Source of the DNA: Ketobacter sp036337295
GTDB taxonomy: Bacteria > Pseudomonadota > Gammaproteobacteria > Pseudomonadales > Ketobacteraceae
NCBI GenBank assembly: GCA_036337295.1
Contig: JAYZEN010000007.1
Coordinates: 434,001-498,000, forward strand
DNA length: 64,000 nucleotides
Reading direction: 5' to 3'
The translations under genes were made by a program, and so were the position numbers. Under the pieces are notes generated by a model. It was not told the DNA's origin, searched no databases, and saw only the letters and a list, made by a program, of their open reading frames with translations. This document shows positions 15,426 to 24,114 of the stretch, piece after piece (positions within the stretch are counted from its first letter, which is position 1; each line of letters begins with the position of its first letter).

Positions 15426-17801
15426 ATGCGCTTCAGTGAAAAATGGCTTCGTGAATGGGTCAGCCCGAAATTAACCACCGATGAGCTGGTGGCACAGATC
15501 ACCATGGCGGGTCTGGAAGTGGACAGCGTGGAGCAGGTGGCAGGGGCTTTCAACGGCGTGGTGGTGGCAGAAATCATCAGTGCGGAACCGCACCCGGATG
15601 CCAGCAAGCTGCAGGTATGCAAGGTGGACGCGGGTGAAGCTGAGCCGTTACAGATTGTGTGTGGCGCCGCCAATGCCCGGCCCGGAATCAAGGTGCCCTG
15701 TGCCAAAATCGGCGCTGTTCTGCCGGGGGACTTCAAAATCAAACGGGCCAAACTGCGGGGTGTGGAATCCTTCGGAATGCTCTGTGCCGAACAGGAATTG
15801 GGTATGGCGGAAGCGTCCGATGGCCTGATGGAATTGCCGTTGGATGCGCCGGTGGGTGCCGACATTCGCACCTACCTCGTTTTGGATGATGCCGCCATTG
15901 AAGTGGATCTGACCCCCAACCGGGGGGATTGCCTGGGGATTGCCGGGTTGGCCCGCGAGGTGGGCGTCTTGAACGGAATGGACGTTACCCAGTGTGCCCA
16001 GGCGGACGTCAGGCAAACCATCGCCGATACCTTTCCGGTTACTGTGGAAGCCAAGTCCCAGTGTCCGCGCTACGTCGGTCGTGTTGTGCGCGGTGTGGAC
16101 CTCAGCCGGCCCACACCCATCTGGATGGTGGAGCGTTTGCGTCGCAGTGGAATTCGCAGCATTGATCCCGTGGTGGATGTGACCAACTATGTTCTGTTGG
16201 AGCTGGGGCAGCCCATGCATGCGTTCGACCTCAACACATTGCAAGGCGGTATTTGCGTGCGTTTGGCCGCTGAGGGGGAGCAGCTCACCCTGTTGGATGG
16301 TCAGGAAATCAAGCTGAGCCCGGACACGCTGCTGATCGCCGATCAATCCGGACCGCTGGCCATGGCCGGCGTTATGGGGGGCGAGCATTCCGGCGTGAGC
16401 GGCGAAACCCGGGATCTGTTCCTGGAAAGCGCCTTTTTTGATCCCATCGCCATCGCCGGCAAGGCCCGCAGCTACGGTTTGCACACCGATTCCTCCCACC
16501 GTTTTGAGCGCGGCGTGGATTTCGAATTGCAGCACCATGCCATGGAGCGGGCCACGGCGTTGCTGTTGGAGATAGTCGGCGGTAATGCCGGCCCGGTGAT
16601 CGAAGTGCTGAGCGCAGAGAACCTGCCGCATCTGCCATCCATCCAGCTGCGTCGGGATCGTATCAAGCGCATTCTTGGGTGTGACATTGCTGAGATCGAG
16701 GTTGAGAACATCCTCGGCCGCCTGGGTATGGACATGGTGAAAACGGAGCAGGGCTGGCACATCGTACCTCCCAGCTATCGTTACGATATTCGCCTGGAAG
16801 TGGACCTGATTGAAGAGTTGGGGCGTATTCACGGCTATAACAATCTGCCCACCACGTTACCCATTTTGGAGGGGCTGTCTCCCAAGCGGGAAGAGGCACT
16901 GTTGCCGGTCTCCCGCATCAAGCAGGTGTTGGTGGATCGCGAATATCAGGAAGTGATTACGTACAGTTTTGTGGACAAGAAGTACATCGAACTGCTGACA
17001 CCGGATCAACCTTCTGTTGCATTGGCGAACCCCATTTCTGCGGATATGTCTGAAATGCGGACCACGTTGTGGGCCGGTTTGTTGAAGACCGCCACCTATA
17101 ACCTGAATCGCCAGCAGGAGCGTCTGCGTCTGTTTGAGACTGGTTTGAATTTCATCAAAGAAGGCGATGAGTTGAAGCAGGTGGATCACCTGGGCGGATT
17201 GATCTTCGGCGGCGTGGCTCGGGAGAGTTGGTTCGGGAAAGTACGGCCAGTGGATTTCTATGATATCAAAGGGGATGTGGAGGCATTGCTGTCTCTGACC
17301 GGGGCCAGTGAATACACGTTCGAGCCTGGAGAACACAAGGCCCTGCACCCGGGGCAAACGGCCGAAGTGAAGCGGAATGGAAAGACCGTGGGCTATGTGG
17401 GGGCTCTGCATCCCAGCGTGCAGAAATCCCTGGATATCAGTCAAAAAGTCTACCTATTTGAATTAGTTTTGTCTGAGATCCGCTGCAGAAGCTTGCCGGA
17501 GTTCAAAGAATTGTCGAAATATCCGGAAGTTAGGCGCGATTTTGCAGTAATAGTTGATGAAAAGATTTCAGCAGCGGCTATACTGAAAAATGTGCGCGAA
17601 ACAGCTGGTTCTCTTTTGACCAACCTCGTGCTGTTCGATGTCTATCAGGGAGCAAACCTGGAGGCGGGTAAAAAGAGCATCGCCTTTGGCATAACCCTGC
17701 AGGACTCGGCTCGGACCTTACAGGACGACGACATCAATCCGATTGTGGATCGAGTGGTTGTGTCCTTGAAAGAAACGTTCAATGTCACATTGAGGGAATA
17801 A
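15426..17801 (+). CDS. pheT: phenylalanine--tRNA ligase beta subunit
   Basis: Large subunit that binds tRNA and edits Tyr-tRNA-Phe. 791 residues (E. coli has 795). Domains in order: N-terminal fragment; OB-fold EMAP-like tRNA-binding domain (about 40-150, VVVAEIISAEPHPDASKLQVCKVD); B3/B4 editing domains (about 210-390, with HAFDLNTLQGG and the ESAFFDP region); B5 domain (about 400-475); inactive synthetase-like core; and a C-terminal anticodon-binding FDX-ACB domain (about 697-790, SKYPEVRRDFAVIVDE). GAGGAACAGG precedes the start. ihfA begins 2 bases after the stop. Confidence 0.98.
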   Translation: MRFSEKWLREWVSPKLTTDELVAQITMAGLEVDSVEQVAGAFNGVVVAEIISAEPHPDASKLQVCKVDAGEAEPLQIVCGAANARPGIKVPCAKIGAVLPGDFKIKRAKLRGVESFGMLCAEQELGMAEASDGLMELPLDAPVGADIRTYLVLDDAAIEVDLTPNRGDCLGIAGLAREVGVLNGMDVTQCAQADVRQTIADTFPVTVEAKSQCPRYVGRVVRGVDLSRPTPIWMVERLRRSGIRSIDPVVDVTNYVLLELGQPMHAFDLNTLQGGICVRLAAEGEQLTLLDGQEIKLSPDTLLIADQSGPLAMAGVMGGEHSGVSGETRDLFLESAFFDPIAIAGKARSYGLHTDSSHRFERGVDFELQHHAMERATALLLEIVGGNAGPVIEVLSAENLPHLPSIQLRRDRIKRILGCDIAEIEVENILGRLGMDMVKTEQGWHIVPPSYRYDIRLEVDLIEELGRIHGYNNLPTTLPILEGLSPKREEALLPVSRIKQVLVDREYQEVITYSFVDKKYIELLTPDQPSVALANPISADMSEMRTTLWAGLLKTATYNLNRQQERLRLFETGLNFIKEGDELKQVDHLGGLIFGGVARESWFGKVRPVDFYDIKGDVEALLSLTGASEYTFEPGEHKALHPGQTAEVKRNGKTVGYVGALHPSVQKSLDISQKVYLFELVLSEIRCRSLPEFKELSKYPEVRRDFAVIVDEKISAAAILKNVRETAGSLLTNLVLFDVYQGANLEAGKKSIAFGITLQDSARTLQDDDINPIVDRVVVSLKETFNVTLRE

Positions 17802-17803
17802 GG

Positions 17804-18109
17804 ATGGGTGCGTTAACCAAGGCTGATTTAGCTGAAAAGCTATTTGAAGAACTTGGGTTGAACAAGCGGGAAGCCAAGGAAATGGTGGAACTGTTTTTCG
17901 AAGAAATTCGATCCTCGCTTGAGTCAAACGAGCATGTAAAGCTCTCCGGGTTTGGCAACTTTGATTTGCGAAACAAGCGTGAGCGTCCAGGCAGAAACCC
18001 GAAAACCGGTGAAGAAATTCCCATTTCCGCTCGTCGAGTCGTGACCTTTCGCCCTGGCCAGAAGTTGAAGCAACGAGTGGAAGCCTATGCTGGAACCAAG
18101 CAACAATAA
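17804..18109 (+). CDS. ihfA: integration host factor subunit alpha
   Basis: Alpha chain of IHF, partner of IhfB at 2938. 101 residues. LTKADLAEKLFEELGLNKREAKEMVELFFEEI is the dimerisation half, HVKLSGFGNFDLRNKRERPGRNPKTGEEIPI is the DNA-binding arm, and RRVVTFRPGQKLKQRVE is the C-terminal helix. It is immediately downstream of pheT, as in other gammaproteobacteria. Its last 23 bases overlap the start of the MerR gene in another frame. Confidence 0.97.
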   Translation: MGALTKADLAEKLFEELGLNKREAKEMVELFFEEIRSSLESNEHVKLSGFGNFDLRNKRERPGRNPKTGEEIPISARRVVTFRPGQKLKQRVEAYAGTKQQ

Positions 18110-18446
18110 CGAACTGCCAGCCATACCGGGGAAACGTTATTTTACGATTGGGGAAGTGAGTGAACTCTGTGATGTGAAACCGCATGTTTTACGTTATTGG
18201 GAGCAGGAATTTACCCAGTTAAAACCCGTCAAACGGCGCGGTAATCGTCGCTATTACCAACGTCAGGATGTGATCATGATTCGCCAGATTCGCAGTCTGT
18301 TGTACGATCAGGGTTACACTATCGGCGGGGCCCGGTTGAAGTTGACCGGCGACGATGCCCAGGAAGACGTTACCAAATCCTCGCAGCTTATCCGCCAGAT
18401 GATCGCGGAGCTGGAAGAAGTATTGCTGGTCCTCAAGGATCACTGA
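18087..18446 (+). CDS. MerR-family transcriptional regulator
   Basis: Short MerR-type regulator conserved next to ihfA in gammaproteobacteria. 119 residues. The winged helix-turn-helix is at about 15-80 (YFTIGEVSELCDVKPHVLRYWEQEF, then RRYYQRQDVIMIRQIRSLLYDQGYTIGGAR), followed by a helical dimerisation tail ending in ELEEVLLVLKDH. There is no C-terminal effector domain and no metal-binding cysteine cluster, so the ligand is unknown. The start overlaps the end of ihfA by 23 bases, which suggests translational coupling. Confidence 0.92.
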   Translation: MLEPSNNNELPAIPGKRYFTIGEVSELCDVKPHVLRYWEQEFTQLKPVKRRGNRRYYQRQDVIMIRQIRSLLYDQGYTIGGARLKLTGDDAQEDVTKSSQLIRQMIAELEEVLLVLKDH

Positions 18447-18464
18447 ACAGCACTAAAAAACCAT

Positions 18465-18492
18465 TTGATAATTACCCCGAATCCTGTATTAT
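18465..18492 (+). promoter_or_regulatory. promoter of tRNA-Pro
   Basis: TTGATA and TATTAT at 16-base spacing, with a TG just before the -10 and a GC-containing discriminator (TTGCGTCC), upstream of the tRNA. Confidence 0.7.
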
Positions 18493-18547
18493 TTGCGTCC
18501 TCCCTGAGGGTAGGGCGCAGCTCTAACCCTTTGAAAGAGAAAAGAAT

Positions 18548-18624
18548 CGGGGCGTAGCGCAGCCTGGTAGCGCACCACAATGGGGTTGTGGGGGTCGAAG
18601 GTTCAAATCCTTCCGTCCCGACCA
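18548..18624 (+). tRNA. tRNA-Pro (GGG)
   Basis: 77-base cloverleaf. Acceptor stem CGGGGCG/CGTCCCG (one G-U), D-arm GCGCAGCCTGGTAGCGC, anticodon stem-loop CCACA-ATGGGGT-TGTGG with anticodon GGG, T-arm GGTTCAAATCC, and encoded ACCA. It has its own promoter and terminator. Confidence 0.97.
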
Positions 18625-18632
18625 GATTCGAT

Positions 18633-18660
18633 AAAAAAAGCCGCTTGTAGCGGCTTTTTT
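18633..18660. terminator. bidirectional terminator after tRNA-Pro
   Basis: AAAAAAGCCGCT-TGT-AGCGGCTTTTTT is a perfect stem with runs of A and T on both sides. It ends tRNA-Pro on the plus strand and serves the convergent glutathione transferase gene on the minus strand. Confidence 0.9.
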
Positions 18661-18695
18661 TATCGCTGTAAATTGAATCATTACTGCTTGATCGC

Positions 18696-19355
18696 CTATT
18701 TCTGCACGATATTCTTTGCCCCTTTGAGCAGGGATTCAGTATCCAGTTTGCCGGGTATGGTAACTCCTTTCTGCGCAGCAGGGCGGCCGCCAATGGCGTC
18801 CATCCAACGTTGCAAATGCTCCAACTCATCAGCCTCTACCCCGGACCAAAGGTGGGTTCTGGCCCAGCACCAATTGGCGATATCGGCAATACTGTATTCT
18901 CCGGCCAGGTACTCGTGCTGGGCCAGGTGGCCGTCCAGCACTGTTAACAGACGTTTGACTTCATTCTGGTAGCGGTCGATGGCCGGTTGAATTTTCTCTT
19001 CAAAATAGCGGAAGAATACATTGGCCTGTCCCATCATCGGCCCCAGTCCCCCCATCTGAAACATCAACCACTGAATCACTTGGCTGCGGGCTTTCGGATC
19101 TTGGGGCAGGAGCTTCCCTGCCTGCTCGGCCAGATAAATCATGATGGCGCCGGACTCAAACACCACAAAATCCCCGTTGGCACGATCCACGATCACAGGA
19201 ATGCGGCCGTTGGGGTTCATGGCCAGGAATTCCGGCTGCTTTTGCTCGTTGTCCATGAGATTAATCGGGATGACGTTATAGTCCATCCCCAACTCTTCCA
19301 GGGTGACGGAGGCTTTCCAGCCATTGGGGGTGGCGGCGGTGTAAAGGTCAATCAT
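18696..19355 (-). CDS. glutathione S-transferase, Nu class (YfcG-like)
   Basis: Glutathione transferase resembling YfcG/YghU, which in E. coli reduce disulfides or peroxides with bound glutathione. 219 residues. A thioredoxin-like N-domain carries TPNGWK (about 9-14), the Nu-class Thr/Asn signature replacing a catalytic Tyr, and NPNGRIPVIVD with the cis-Pro. FESGAIMIYLAE follows, then an all-helical C-domain with QWLMFQMGGLGPMMGQ and EYSIADIANWCWA. GGAG precedes the ATG at 9 bases. It sits 14 bases after a second GST gene, so the two form an operon. Confidence 0.9.
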   Translation of the reverse strand: MIDLYTAATPNGWKASVTLEELGMDYNVIPINLMDNEQKQPEFLAMNPNGRIPVIVDRANGDFVVFESGAIMIYLAEQAGKLLPQDPKARSQVIQWLMFQMGGLGPMMGQANVFFRYFEEKIQPAIDRYQNEVKRLLTVLDGHLAQHEYLAGEYSIADIANWCWARTHLWSGVEADELEHLQRWMDAIGGRPAAQKGVTIPGKLDTESLLKGAKNIVQK

Positions 19356-19369
19356 CGGCTTCTCCGGTA

Positions 19370-19978
19370 TCAGGCCTTGGCGCTGGGGCGGCTGTTCACC
19401 TGTTGATACCAGCGCTGCAAGTTCGGGTGGGTATCCTGCAGGCGAATCTTAACTACCCGGGCGAAGTCCAGGCTGCACAACAGGGTAATGTCTGCGACGC
19501 TGAAGTAATCGCCGCACAGGTAGGTGTTGCCGCTCAGGTGGGATTCCAGGACGGCCAGAAAGTCCACGGCATTTTTTCCGGATTCCTCACCCCAGGCCGG
19601 GATCGGGTTCATGCGATCCTTGAAATAGCCTGATGTGTGCTGAAAACACATGCCGATGGGCAGCAGTAAATGCAGTTCCACCCGTCTTTGCCACATCTCC
19701 ACCTGCGCTTTTTGCAGAGGGGTGGTGCCGAAGAGGGCTGGCTCGGATTGGAGTTCCTCAAAATAACGGCAAATGGCGATGCTCTCGCCGATGCAGGTAC
19801 CGTCGTCCAGCTCCAGAAAGGGCACCTTGGTGGTCACGTTTTTAGACCGGTTGGCGTCATTCAGATTTTCTCCGGCCGCGATATCCAGCTCCACATATTC
19901 CATGTCGATGCCTTTTTCGGCCAGGAACATGCGTACCCTGCGGGGATTGGGAGCGGACTTGGTTTCGTATATTTTCAT
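19370..19978 (-). CDS. glutathione S-transferase family protein
   Basis: Second GST, upstream gene of the pair. 202 residues. The N-terminal thioredoxin-like domain contains SAPNPRRVRMFLAEKGID, KVPFLELDDGTCIGESIAICRYFEE (cis-Pro and Glu-Ser glutathione site). The helical C-domain contains YLCGDYFSVADITLLCSLDFARV. The class cannot be fixed by eye. The catalytic residue is probably Ser8 or Asn11 rather than Cys. Divergent from a TetR gene across an inverted repeat, which suggests control of the GST pair by that repressor. Confidence 0.87.
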   Translation of the reverse strand: MKIYETKSAPNPRRVRMFLAEKGIDMEYVELDIAAGENLNDANRSKNVTTKVPFLELDDGTCIGESIAICRYFEELQSEPALFGTTPLQKAQVEMWQRRVELHLLLPIGMCFQHTSGYFKDRMNPIPAWGEESGKNAVDFLAVLESHLSGNTYLCGDYFSVADITLLCSLDFARVVKIRLQDTHPNLQRWYQQVNSRPSAKA

Positions 19979-20018
19979 AGGATGGTCTCTTCCTGGTTGT
20001 AGTATTCTGAACGAGCAG

Positions 20019-20041
20019 TTAGAAATTTACCTCATTTCTAA
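20019..20041. promoter_or_regulatory. operator-like inverted repeat between GST pair and tetR
   Basis: TTAGAAAT-TTACCTC-ATTTCTAA is a perfect 8-bp inverted repeat with a 7-base spacer, 41 bases upstream of the GST start and 60 bases upstream of the TetR start. Its size and position between divergent genes fit the operator of the adjacent TetR-family protein. This is inference. Confidence 0.55.
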
Positions 20042-20101
20042 ACAAGCGGTCAATTACCCGTTATACTGCGATCAAATAAATTGCAATTGGTTGTGATGGC
20101 T

Positions 20102-20704
20102 ATGGCTAGGCCTTTGGCGTTCGACCCACAGGAAAAACTGCATCAGGCCATGCTGTTATTCTGGCGGCAGGGGTACGAGTCCACGTCTGTGCAGGATCTG
20201 GTGGATACTCTGCAAATCAACCGTTTCAGCCTGTACAACACCTTTGGGGACAAGGAGGCGTTGTATGAGCGCGTGATCCGACATTATCGCGCCCATGTAT
20301 TCAGCCATCTGGAGGCTCACCTGCAACCGGCCAGCGAGGGCTTGCCCCGCTTGTTCGCCTATCTGGACGCGGTGTGCGAAGGGCTGGCGCGACAGCCGGA
20401 ACCCTGCGGGTGTTTGCTGCAGAACAGTGTCATCTCGCGCAATGCGTTCAGTCCGCCGCTGCAAGGCCTGGTGGATGAATTCATCACCACGTTACAAGGA
20501 CATGTCCTGGCCATAATGGAAGCAGCTGTGGCGCTGGGGCAGGTGAACACAGAACTCTCCCCGGCGGCGTTGGCAGATTTTGTGGTTATTCAGATTCAGG
20601 GGATGCTGGTCGCCAGCAAGGGTGGGGCCCAGGAGGCTCTGCAGAATTCAGTGGCTGCATTGGCGAGTGTGTTAGGTTACGCAAAGTTAGGGCTCTCAAA
20701 CTAG
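20102..20704 (+). CDS. TetR/AcrR-family transcriptional regulator
   Basis: Probable repressor of the divergent GST pair. The N-terminal helix-turn-helix (about 9-55) reads FDPQEKLHQAMLLFWRQGYESTSVQDLVDTLQINRFSLYNTFGDKEALYERV, a pattern shared with the NemR/AcuR-type branch that senses electrophiles. The C-terminal ligand domain has adjacent cysteines (EPCGCLLQNSV, about 102-112) that could be redox- or electrophile-reactive, as in NemR. ATG 20102 gives 200 residues starting MARP. ATG 20096 is equally possible. GSTs plus a Cys-containing TetR suggest an electrophile response. Confidence 0.88.
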   Translation: MARPLAFDPQEKLHQAMLLFWRQGYESTSVQDLVDTLQINRFSLYNTFGDKEALYERVIRHYRAHVFSHLEAHLQPASEGLPRLFAYLDAVCEGLARQPEPCGCLLQNSVISRNAFSPPLQGLVDEFITTLQGHVLAIMEAAVALGQVNTELSPAALADFVVIQIQGMLVASKGGAQEALQNSVAALASVLGYAKLGLSN

Positions 20705-20743
20705 TCAGCACATAGGTCTATTGGGCGTAACGACCGTATTAAT

Positions 20744-20769
20744 TACCAGAAACCGGTACCAGAAACCGG
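20744..20769. repeat. tandem 13-bp repeat x2 before thiolase gene
   Basis: TACCAGAAACCGG occurs twice, head to tail with no spacer, 108 bases before the thiolase ATG. It could be two binding sites of a regulator or a chance duplication. Confidence 0.6.
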
Positions 20770-20876
20770 CATCTTCGACAATGTGACGCTTTGGCCTGTT
20801 GCCCGATCCTTTTGACAGAGGAAGCAGGCGATTAGGGGCTACACTCTGTGCTTTTGCAGTTAAGAGGATCAGCCCG

Positions 20877-22061
20877 ATGAAAGAAGCCGTTATCGTTTCC
20901 ACAGCTCGAACACCCATTGGTCGCGCGTACCGCGGCGCACTGAATAACATCAAGTCTCCGACCCTTATGGGGCATGCGATCCGCCATGCGGTGGACCGCA
21001 GTGGTGTGGAGCCCGCTGAGATTGAAGATGTCATCATCGGCGCAGTGCTGACGGCCGGCACGGCGGGTACCAACATCGCCCGTACCGCGGCTTTGGCCGC
21101 CGGGCTGCCGGTAACGGTGTCAGGCCAAACCATGGATCGGCAGTGTTCGTCTGGCCTGATGGCCATTGCAACTGCCGCCAAGCAGATCATGGTGGATGGG
21201 ATGCCGGTGTGTGTGGCCGGAGGCCAGGAGAACATCAGTGCGGTGCAGAACCGGTACTTTGAATGGGCCAAAGCAGAAGAAGACCCGAATGTGCTGGCCA
21301 ACGCCGAGCACGCGTATATGCCCATGCTGCTAACAGCCGAATTTGTGGCGAAAAAATACAACGTCAGTCGCGAGGCGCAGGATCAATACGCGCTGTTATC
21401 CCAGCAGCGCACCGCCGTTGCTCAGGCGGCAGGACGGTTTGACGCGGAAATTGTTCCTATTACGGCAACCCAGGCGCTGGTGGATAAGGAAACCAAAGCC
21501 CTGAGTTATCGTGACGTGACCCTGGAGAGGGACGAAGGTAATCGTCCGGAAACCAGTTATGAATCATTGGCTGGCCTGAAACCGGTGGTGGAGGGCAGTG
21601 TCATTACGGCGGGCAATGCCAGCCAGCTGTCTGACGGCGCTTCCGCCTGTGTATTGATGGAGTCGAAACTGGCGGAGCGCCGTGGCCTGTCGCCCCTCGG
21701 TATTTATCGTGGGATGGCGGTGGCGGGTAATGCGCCGGAAGAAATGGGCATCGGTCCGGTGTATGCGATTCCCAAACTGCTGCAGCAGCATGGACTCGGA
21801 GTCGATGATATCGGCCTGTGGGAGTTGAACGAAGCCTTCGCGGTGCAGACCCTGTACTGCCGAGACCGGTTGGCAATCGATCCGGAAAAGCTCAATGTCA
21901 ACGGCGGGGCTATTTCGATTGGCCACCCTTACGGCATGTCCGGCGCCCGGATGGTGGGGCACGCGTTGCTGGAAGGAAAGCGACGTGGTGTGAAGTTTGT
22001 GGTGGTCACCATGTGCATTGGCGGAGGCATGGGTGCTGCTGGGTTGTTTGAGGTGGCCTGA
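20877..22061 (+). CDS. acetyl-CoA acyltransferase (thiolase)
   Basis: Thiolase that cleaves 3-ketoacyl-CoA with CoA, or runs in reverse to condense acetyl-CoA. 394 residues. The nucleophile Cys90 lies in MDRQCSSGLMAI. His350 lies in GHPYGMSGAR, and the second cysteine Cys380 in TMCIGGGMG. Start ATG 20877 has AGAGGA 8 bases upstream. Length and motifs fit both FadA-like degradative and PhaA-like biosynthetic thiolases. No fadB or phaB partner is adjacent. A phasin-like gene 1.5 kb away leaves a storage role open but unproven. Confidence 0.93.
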   Translation: MKEAVIVSTARTPIGRAYRGALNNIKSPTLMGHAIRHAVDRSGVEPAEIEDVIIGAVLTAGTAGTNIARTAALAAGLPVTVSGQTMDRQCSSGLMAIATAAKQIMVDGMPVCVAGGQENISAVQNRYFEWAKAEEDPNVLANAEHAYMPMLLTAEFVAKKYNVSREAQDQYALLSQQRTAVAQAAGRFDAEIVPITATQALVDKETKALSYRDVTLERDEGNRPETSYESLAGLKPVVEGSVITAGNASQLSDGASACVLMESKLAERRGLSPLGIYRGMAVAGNAPEEMGIGPVYAIPKLLQQHGLGVDDIGLWELNEAFAVQTLYCRDRLAIDPEKLNVNGGAISIGHPYGMSGARMVGHALLEGKRRGVKFVVVTMCIGGGMGAAGLFEVA

Positions 22062-22076
22062 TCCCCGGAAACAAAA

Positions 22077-22100
22077 AAAGGCCGGTTTTCTCCGGCCTTT
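22077..22100. terminator. bidirectional terminator between thiolase and desaturase
   Basis: AAAGGCCGG and CCGGCCTTT pair across TTTTCT, with an A-run on the left. It lies between convergent thiolase (+) and desaturase (-) genes and can stop both. Confidence 0.85.
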
Positions 22101-22120
22101 CGTTTGAGCGCATGCAGCAA

Positions 22121-23308
22121 CTAGCTGGCAGCGACGGTGGCAAAGCTCAGATTAAACATCTGGATGCGCTTACGCTGCATTTTCAACATGAATTCCATCT
22201 CGCGGAACCGGGTGCGGATGGTGGCGTGTTGCCACTTGGCCTGCAATTCCTGTTTCTTTTCCTCGAAGGCCTCGCGTTTTTGCTGAACCCATTGACCACG
22301 CAACTCTTTCCATTCCGCCAGCGTGTCCATGAACTGCTGATACTCCGCTTCCAGTGTCTGGCGCAGGGCTTCGACATTGGGTGTGGGTAACCGGCTCAGG
22401 CTCAATTGTTTGCGGGCTTTCTCGAACTGCATCTGCAGCATGGCTTCCTGAATTTTGAAATTGGGCACCCGCTTCAGGTTGCGGGCCAGGCCCACCCAGG
22501 ACAGTACCGAAATCAACCATTTGGTGGGATCAAACTGCCACCACCGAACCCCGTTGCGGTAATCGGTCTGAAAGTAGTGATGGAAGTTGTGGTAACCCTC
22601 ACCATAGGTGAACAAGGCCAACAGGAAGTTGTCTTTGGCAGTGTTGGAGTTGGTGTAGGGCTGTTTACCCCAGGCGTGACACAGGCTGTTGATGAAAAAC
22701 GTCACGTGATGGCTGATCACCAGGCGCAACACACCGGCCAGCAGCATCATCCCGAGAATGTCCCCGTTCAGATAACCCGCCAGCAAGGGCACGCCGATGT
22801 TGGAGGCCAGCACCAGAGGCACATAGTAGTTGTGTTGGAACATCACAATCTTGTCCCGCTGCAGATCCTGGGTGTTGTTCAGGTCCACTTCGCCACTCTT
22901 GTAGTTGCGGATCATCCAGCCGATGTGGGCAAACCACAGGCCACGATTGATGGAGTAGGGGTCGTGTTCAACGTCGTCCACATGGCGGTGGTGTTTACGG
23001 TGCCCGGAGCACCAGATCAGAATGGTGTTCTGCAGGGCGCAGGCACCCCAGAACGCGAAAAATGCCCGTACCAGAGGGTTGGCATCATAGGCCCTGTGGG
23101 ACCACAAGCGATGATAGCCACCGGTAATGGACAGTCCGCAAAACGCGAGCATGAGCCCGAATACAATCCATTCCACTGCATCATAGCCTTTGATGATGCC
23201 ATAGGCGGGAACGGCGGTGACGGCGATCAAAAAGGTGAGTGAAAATATCAGTGTGGGAGCCCAGTTGATGGGGGCGTCTTCTTTTGGTGCCTTAGTGAAC
23301 TCTGGCAT
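22121..23308 (-). CDS. acyl-CoA delta-9 fatty acid desaturase
   Basis: Membrane di-iron desaturase that puts a cis double bond into acyl-CoA chains. 395 residues. The three histidine boxes are His66-RLWS-His71, HRKHHRH (103-109) and EGYHNFHH (237-244). Four hydrophobic helices lie at about 18-36, 45-62, 83-100 and 160-200. The last 110 residues form a charged coiled-coil-like tail (LRQTLEAEYQQFMDTLAEW and following) beyond the catalytic domain, as in the roughly 390-residue DesB-like enzymes of pseudomonads. No adjacent desT-type regulator is seen. Confidence 0.93.
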   Translation of the reverse strand: MPEFTKAPKEDAPINWAPTLIFSLTFLIAVTAVPAYGIIKGYDAVEWIVFGLMLAFCGLSITGGYHRLWSHRAYDANPLVRAFFAFWGACALQNTILIWCSGHRKHHRHVDDVEHDPYSINRGLWFAHIGWMIRNYKSGEVDLNNTQDLQRDKIVMFQHNYYVPLVLASNIGVPLLAGYLNGDILGMMLLAGVLRLVISHHVTFFINSLCHAWGKQPYTNSNTAKDNFLLALFTYGEGYHNFHHYFQTDYRNGVRWWQFDPTKWLISVLSWVGLARNLKRVPNFKIQEAMLQMQFEKARKQLSLSRLPTPNVEALRQTLEAEYQQFMDTLAEWKELRGQWVQQKREAFEEKKQELQAKWQHATIRTRFREMEFMLKMQRKRIQMFNLSFATVAAS

Positions 23309-23442
23309 GCACTACTTTCTCGCTGAACGGGTTTTGTTATGATATTTGACAGTATAGCTTTCGGGGGATCGAAAAGTATATTGATCACCAAAACTGGGAA
23401 CCGATTCTAACTTAATTCCACTGACAGGTATATTACATGAAA

Positions 23443-23463
23443 AAGGCGGCCTGGGGCCGCCTT
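23443..23463 (-). terminator. terminator after phasin gene
   Basis: AAGGCGGCC-TGG-GGCCGCCTT. On the minus strand it ends in TTTTT and lies 58 bases beyond the phasin stop. Confidence 0.8.
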
Positions 23464-23520
23464 AAAGTAGGGGAGGTTGGACATCGGGAAGATTGGAAAT
23501 GTACCGATGTGGCCGGGGGT

Positions 23521-23958
23521 TTACTCGTCCGCCTCGGCCTCTTCAATCTTTTTTACGGCTTTCACCTTCTTGGTCACTTCCTTCTTGACGTCGGAGGCGG
23601 CTTGCTTGGCGGCTCCGGCCACTTCGCCTACTTTGCTGTTGCCCAGCTCAACCAGTTCGTCAAAATAGGTTTCGCCGTTGTTGCGGGCTTTCACCACCAA
23701 GCCTACCGAAGCATTCTTCAGCTGATCGAGTGTGCTTTTCACGTCTTCAAACGGGGTTACGATGTCCTTTTTCAGCTGATCCAGAAAAGACTCTTCCGCT
23801 TGTAGTTGAGCTTCACCGGCCTTAACCAGTTCGTCAAACTGCTTGTTGCTTTCTTCCTTGATCTTGACGTAAAGACCGCGAGAGGCGTTGATAAACTGCT
23901 CAACAGAAGAATTGAATTGGTCCATTTGCGCTTTGACGCGATCTGAAAACTCGCTCAT
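23521..23958 (-). CDS. phasin family protein
   Basis: Small helical granule-associated protein. 145 residues. An N-terminal amphipathic phasin domain (about 1-100: DRVKAQMDQFNSSVEQFIN, YVKIKEESNKQFDELVKAGE, PFEDVKSTLDQLKNASVGL) precedes an Ala/Lys-rich tail (AAKQAASDVKKEVTKKVKAVKK) like the nucleoid-binding tail of PhaF, then an acidic end (EEAEADE). GAGGG 8 bases before ATG 23958 fixes the start. There is no PHA synthase, depolymerase or phaI nearby, so it may act on granules made elsewhere in the genome or on lipid inclusions. Confidence 0.85.
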   Translation of the reverse strand: MSEFSDRVKAQMDQFNSSVEQFINASRGLYVKIKEESNKQFDELVKAGEAQLQAEESFLDQLKKDIVTPFEDVKSTLDQLKNASVGLVVKARNNGETYFDELVELGNSKVGEVAGAAKQAASDVKKEVTKKVKAVKKIEEAEADE

Positions 23959-24114
23959 TTTATAATCCCTCATTTAGGATGACTGATGGAATTGACCTCA
24001 TATTGGACGCATACGTCTGAATACAAACGAAAATTCCCTTTTGGGTGTTCGTATCAACAACATAGCGACACGTAATTTATACAAAAAAATTAGAATGTTA
24101 ACCCTAATTGGGTC

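Noticed and set aside
15648..16832. 394-codon open frame antisense to pheT
   Set aside because: Shadow of a fully conserved pheT; no ribosome-binding site and a composition typical of antisense frames.
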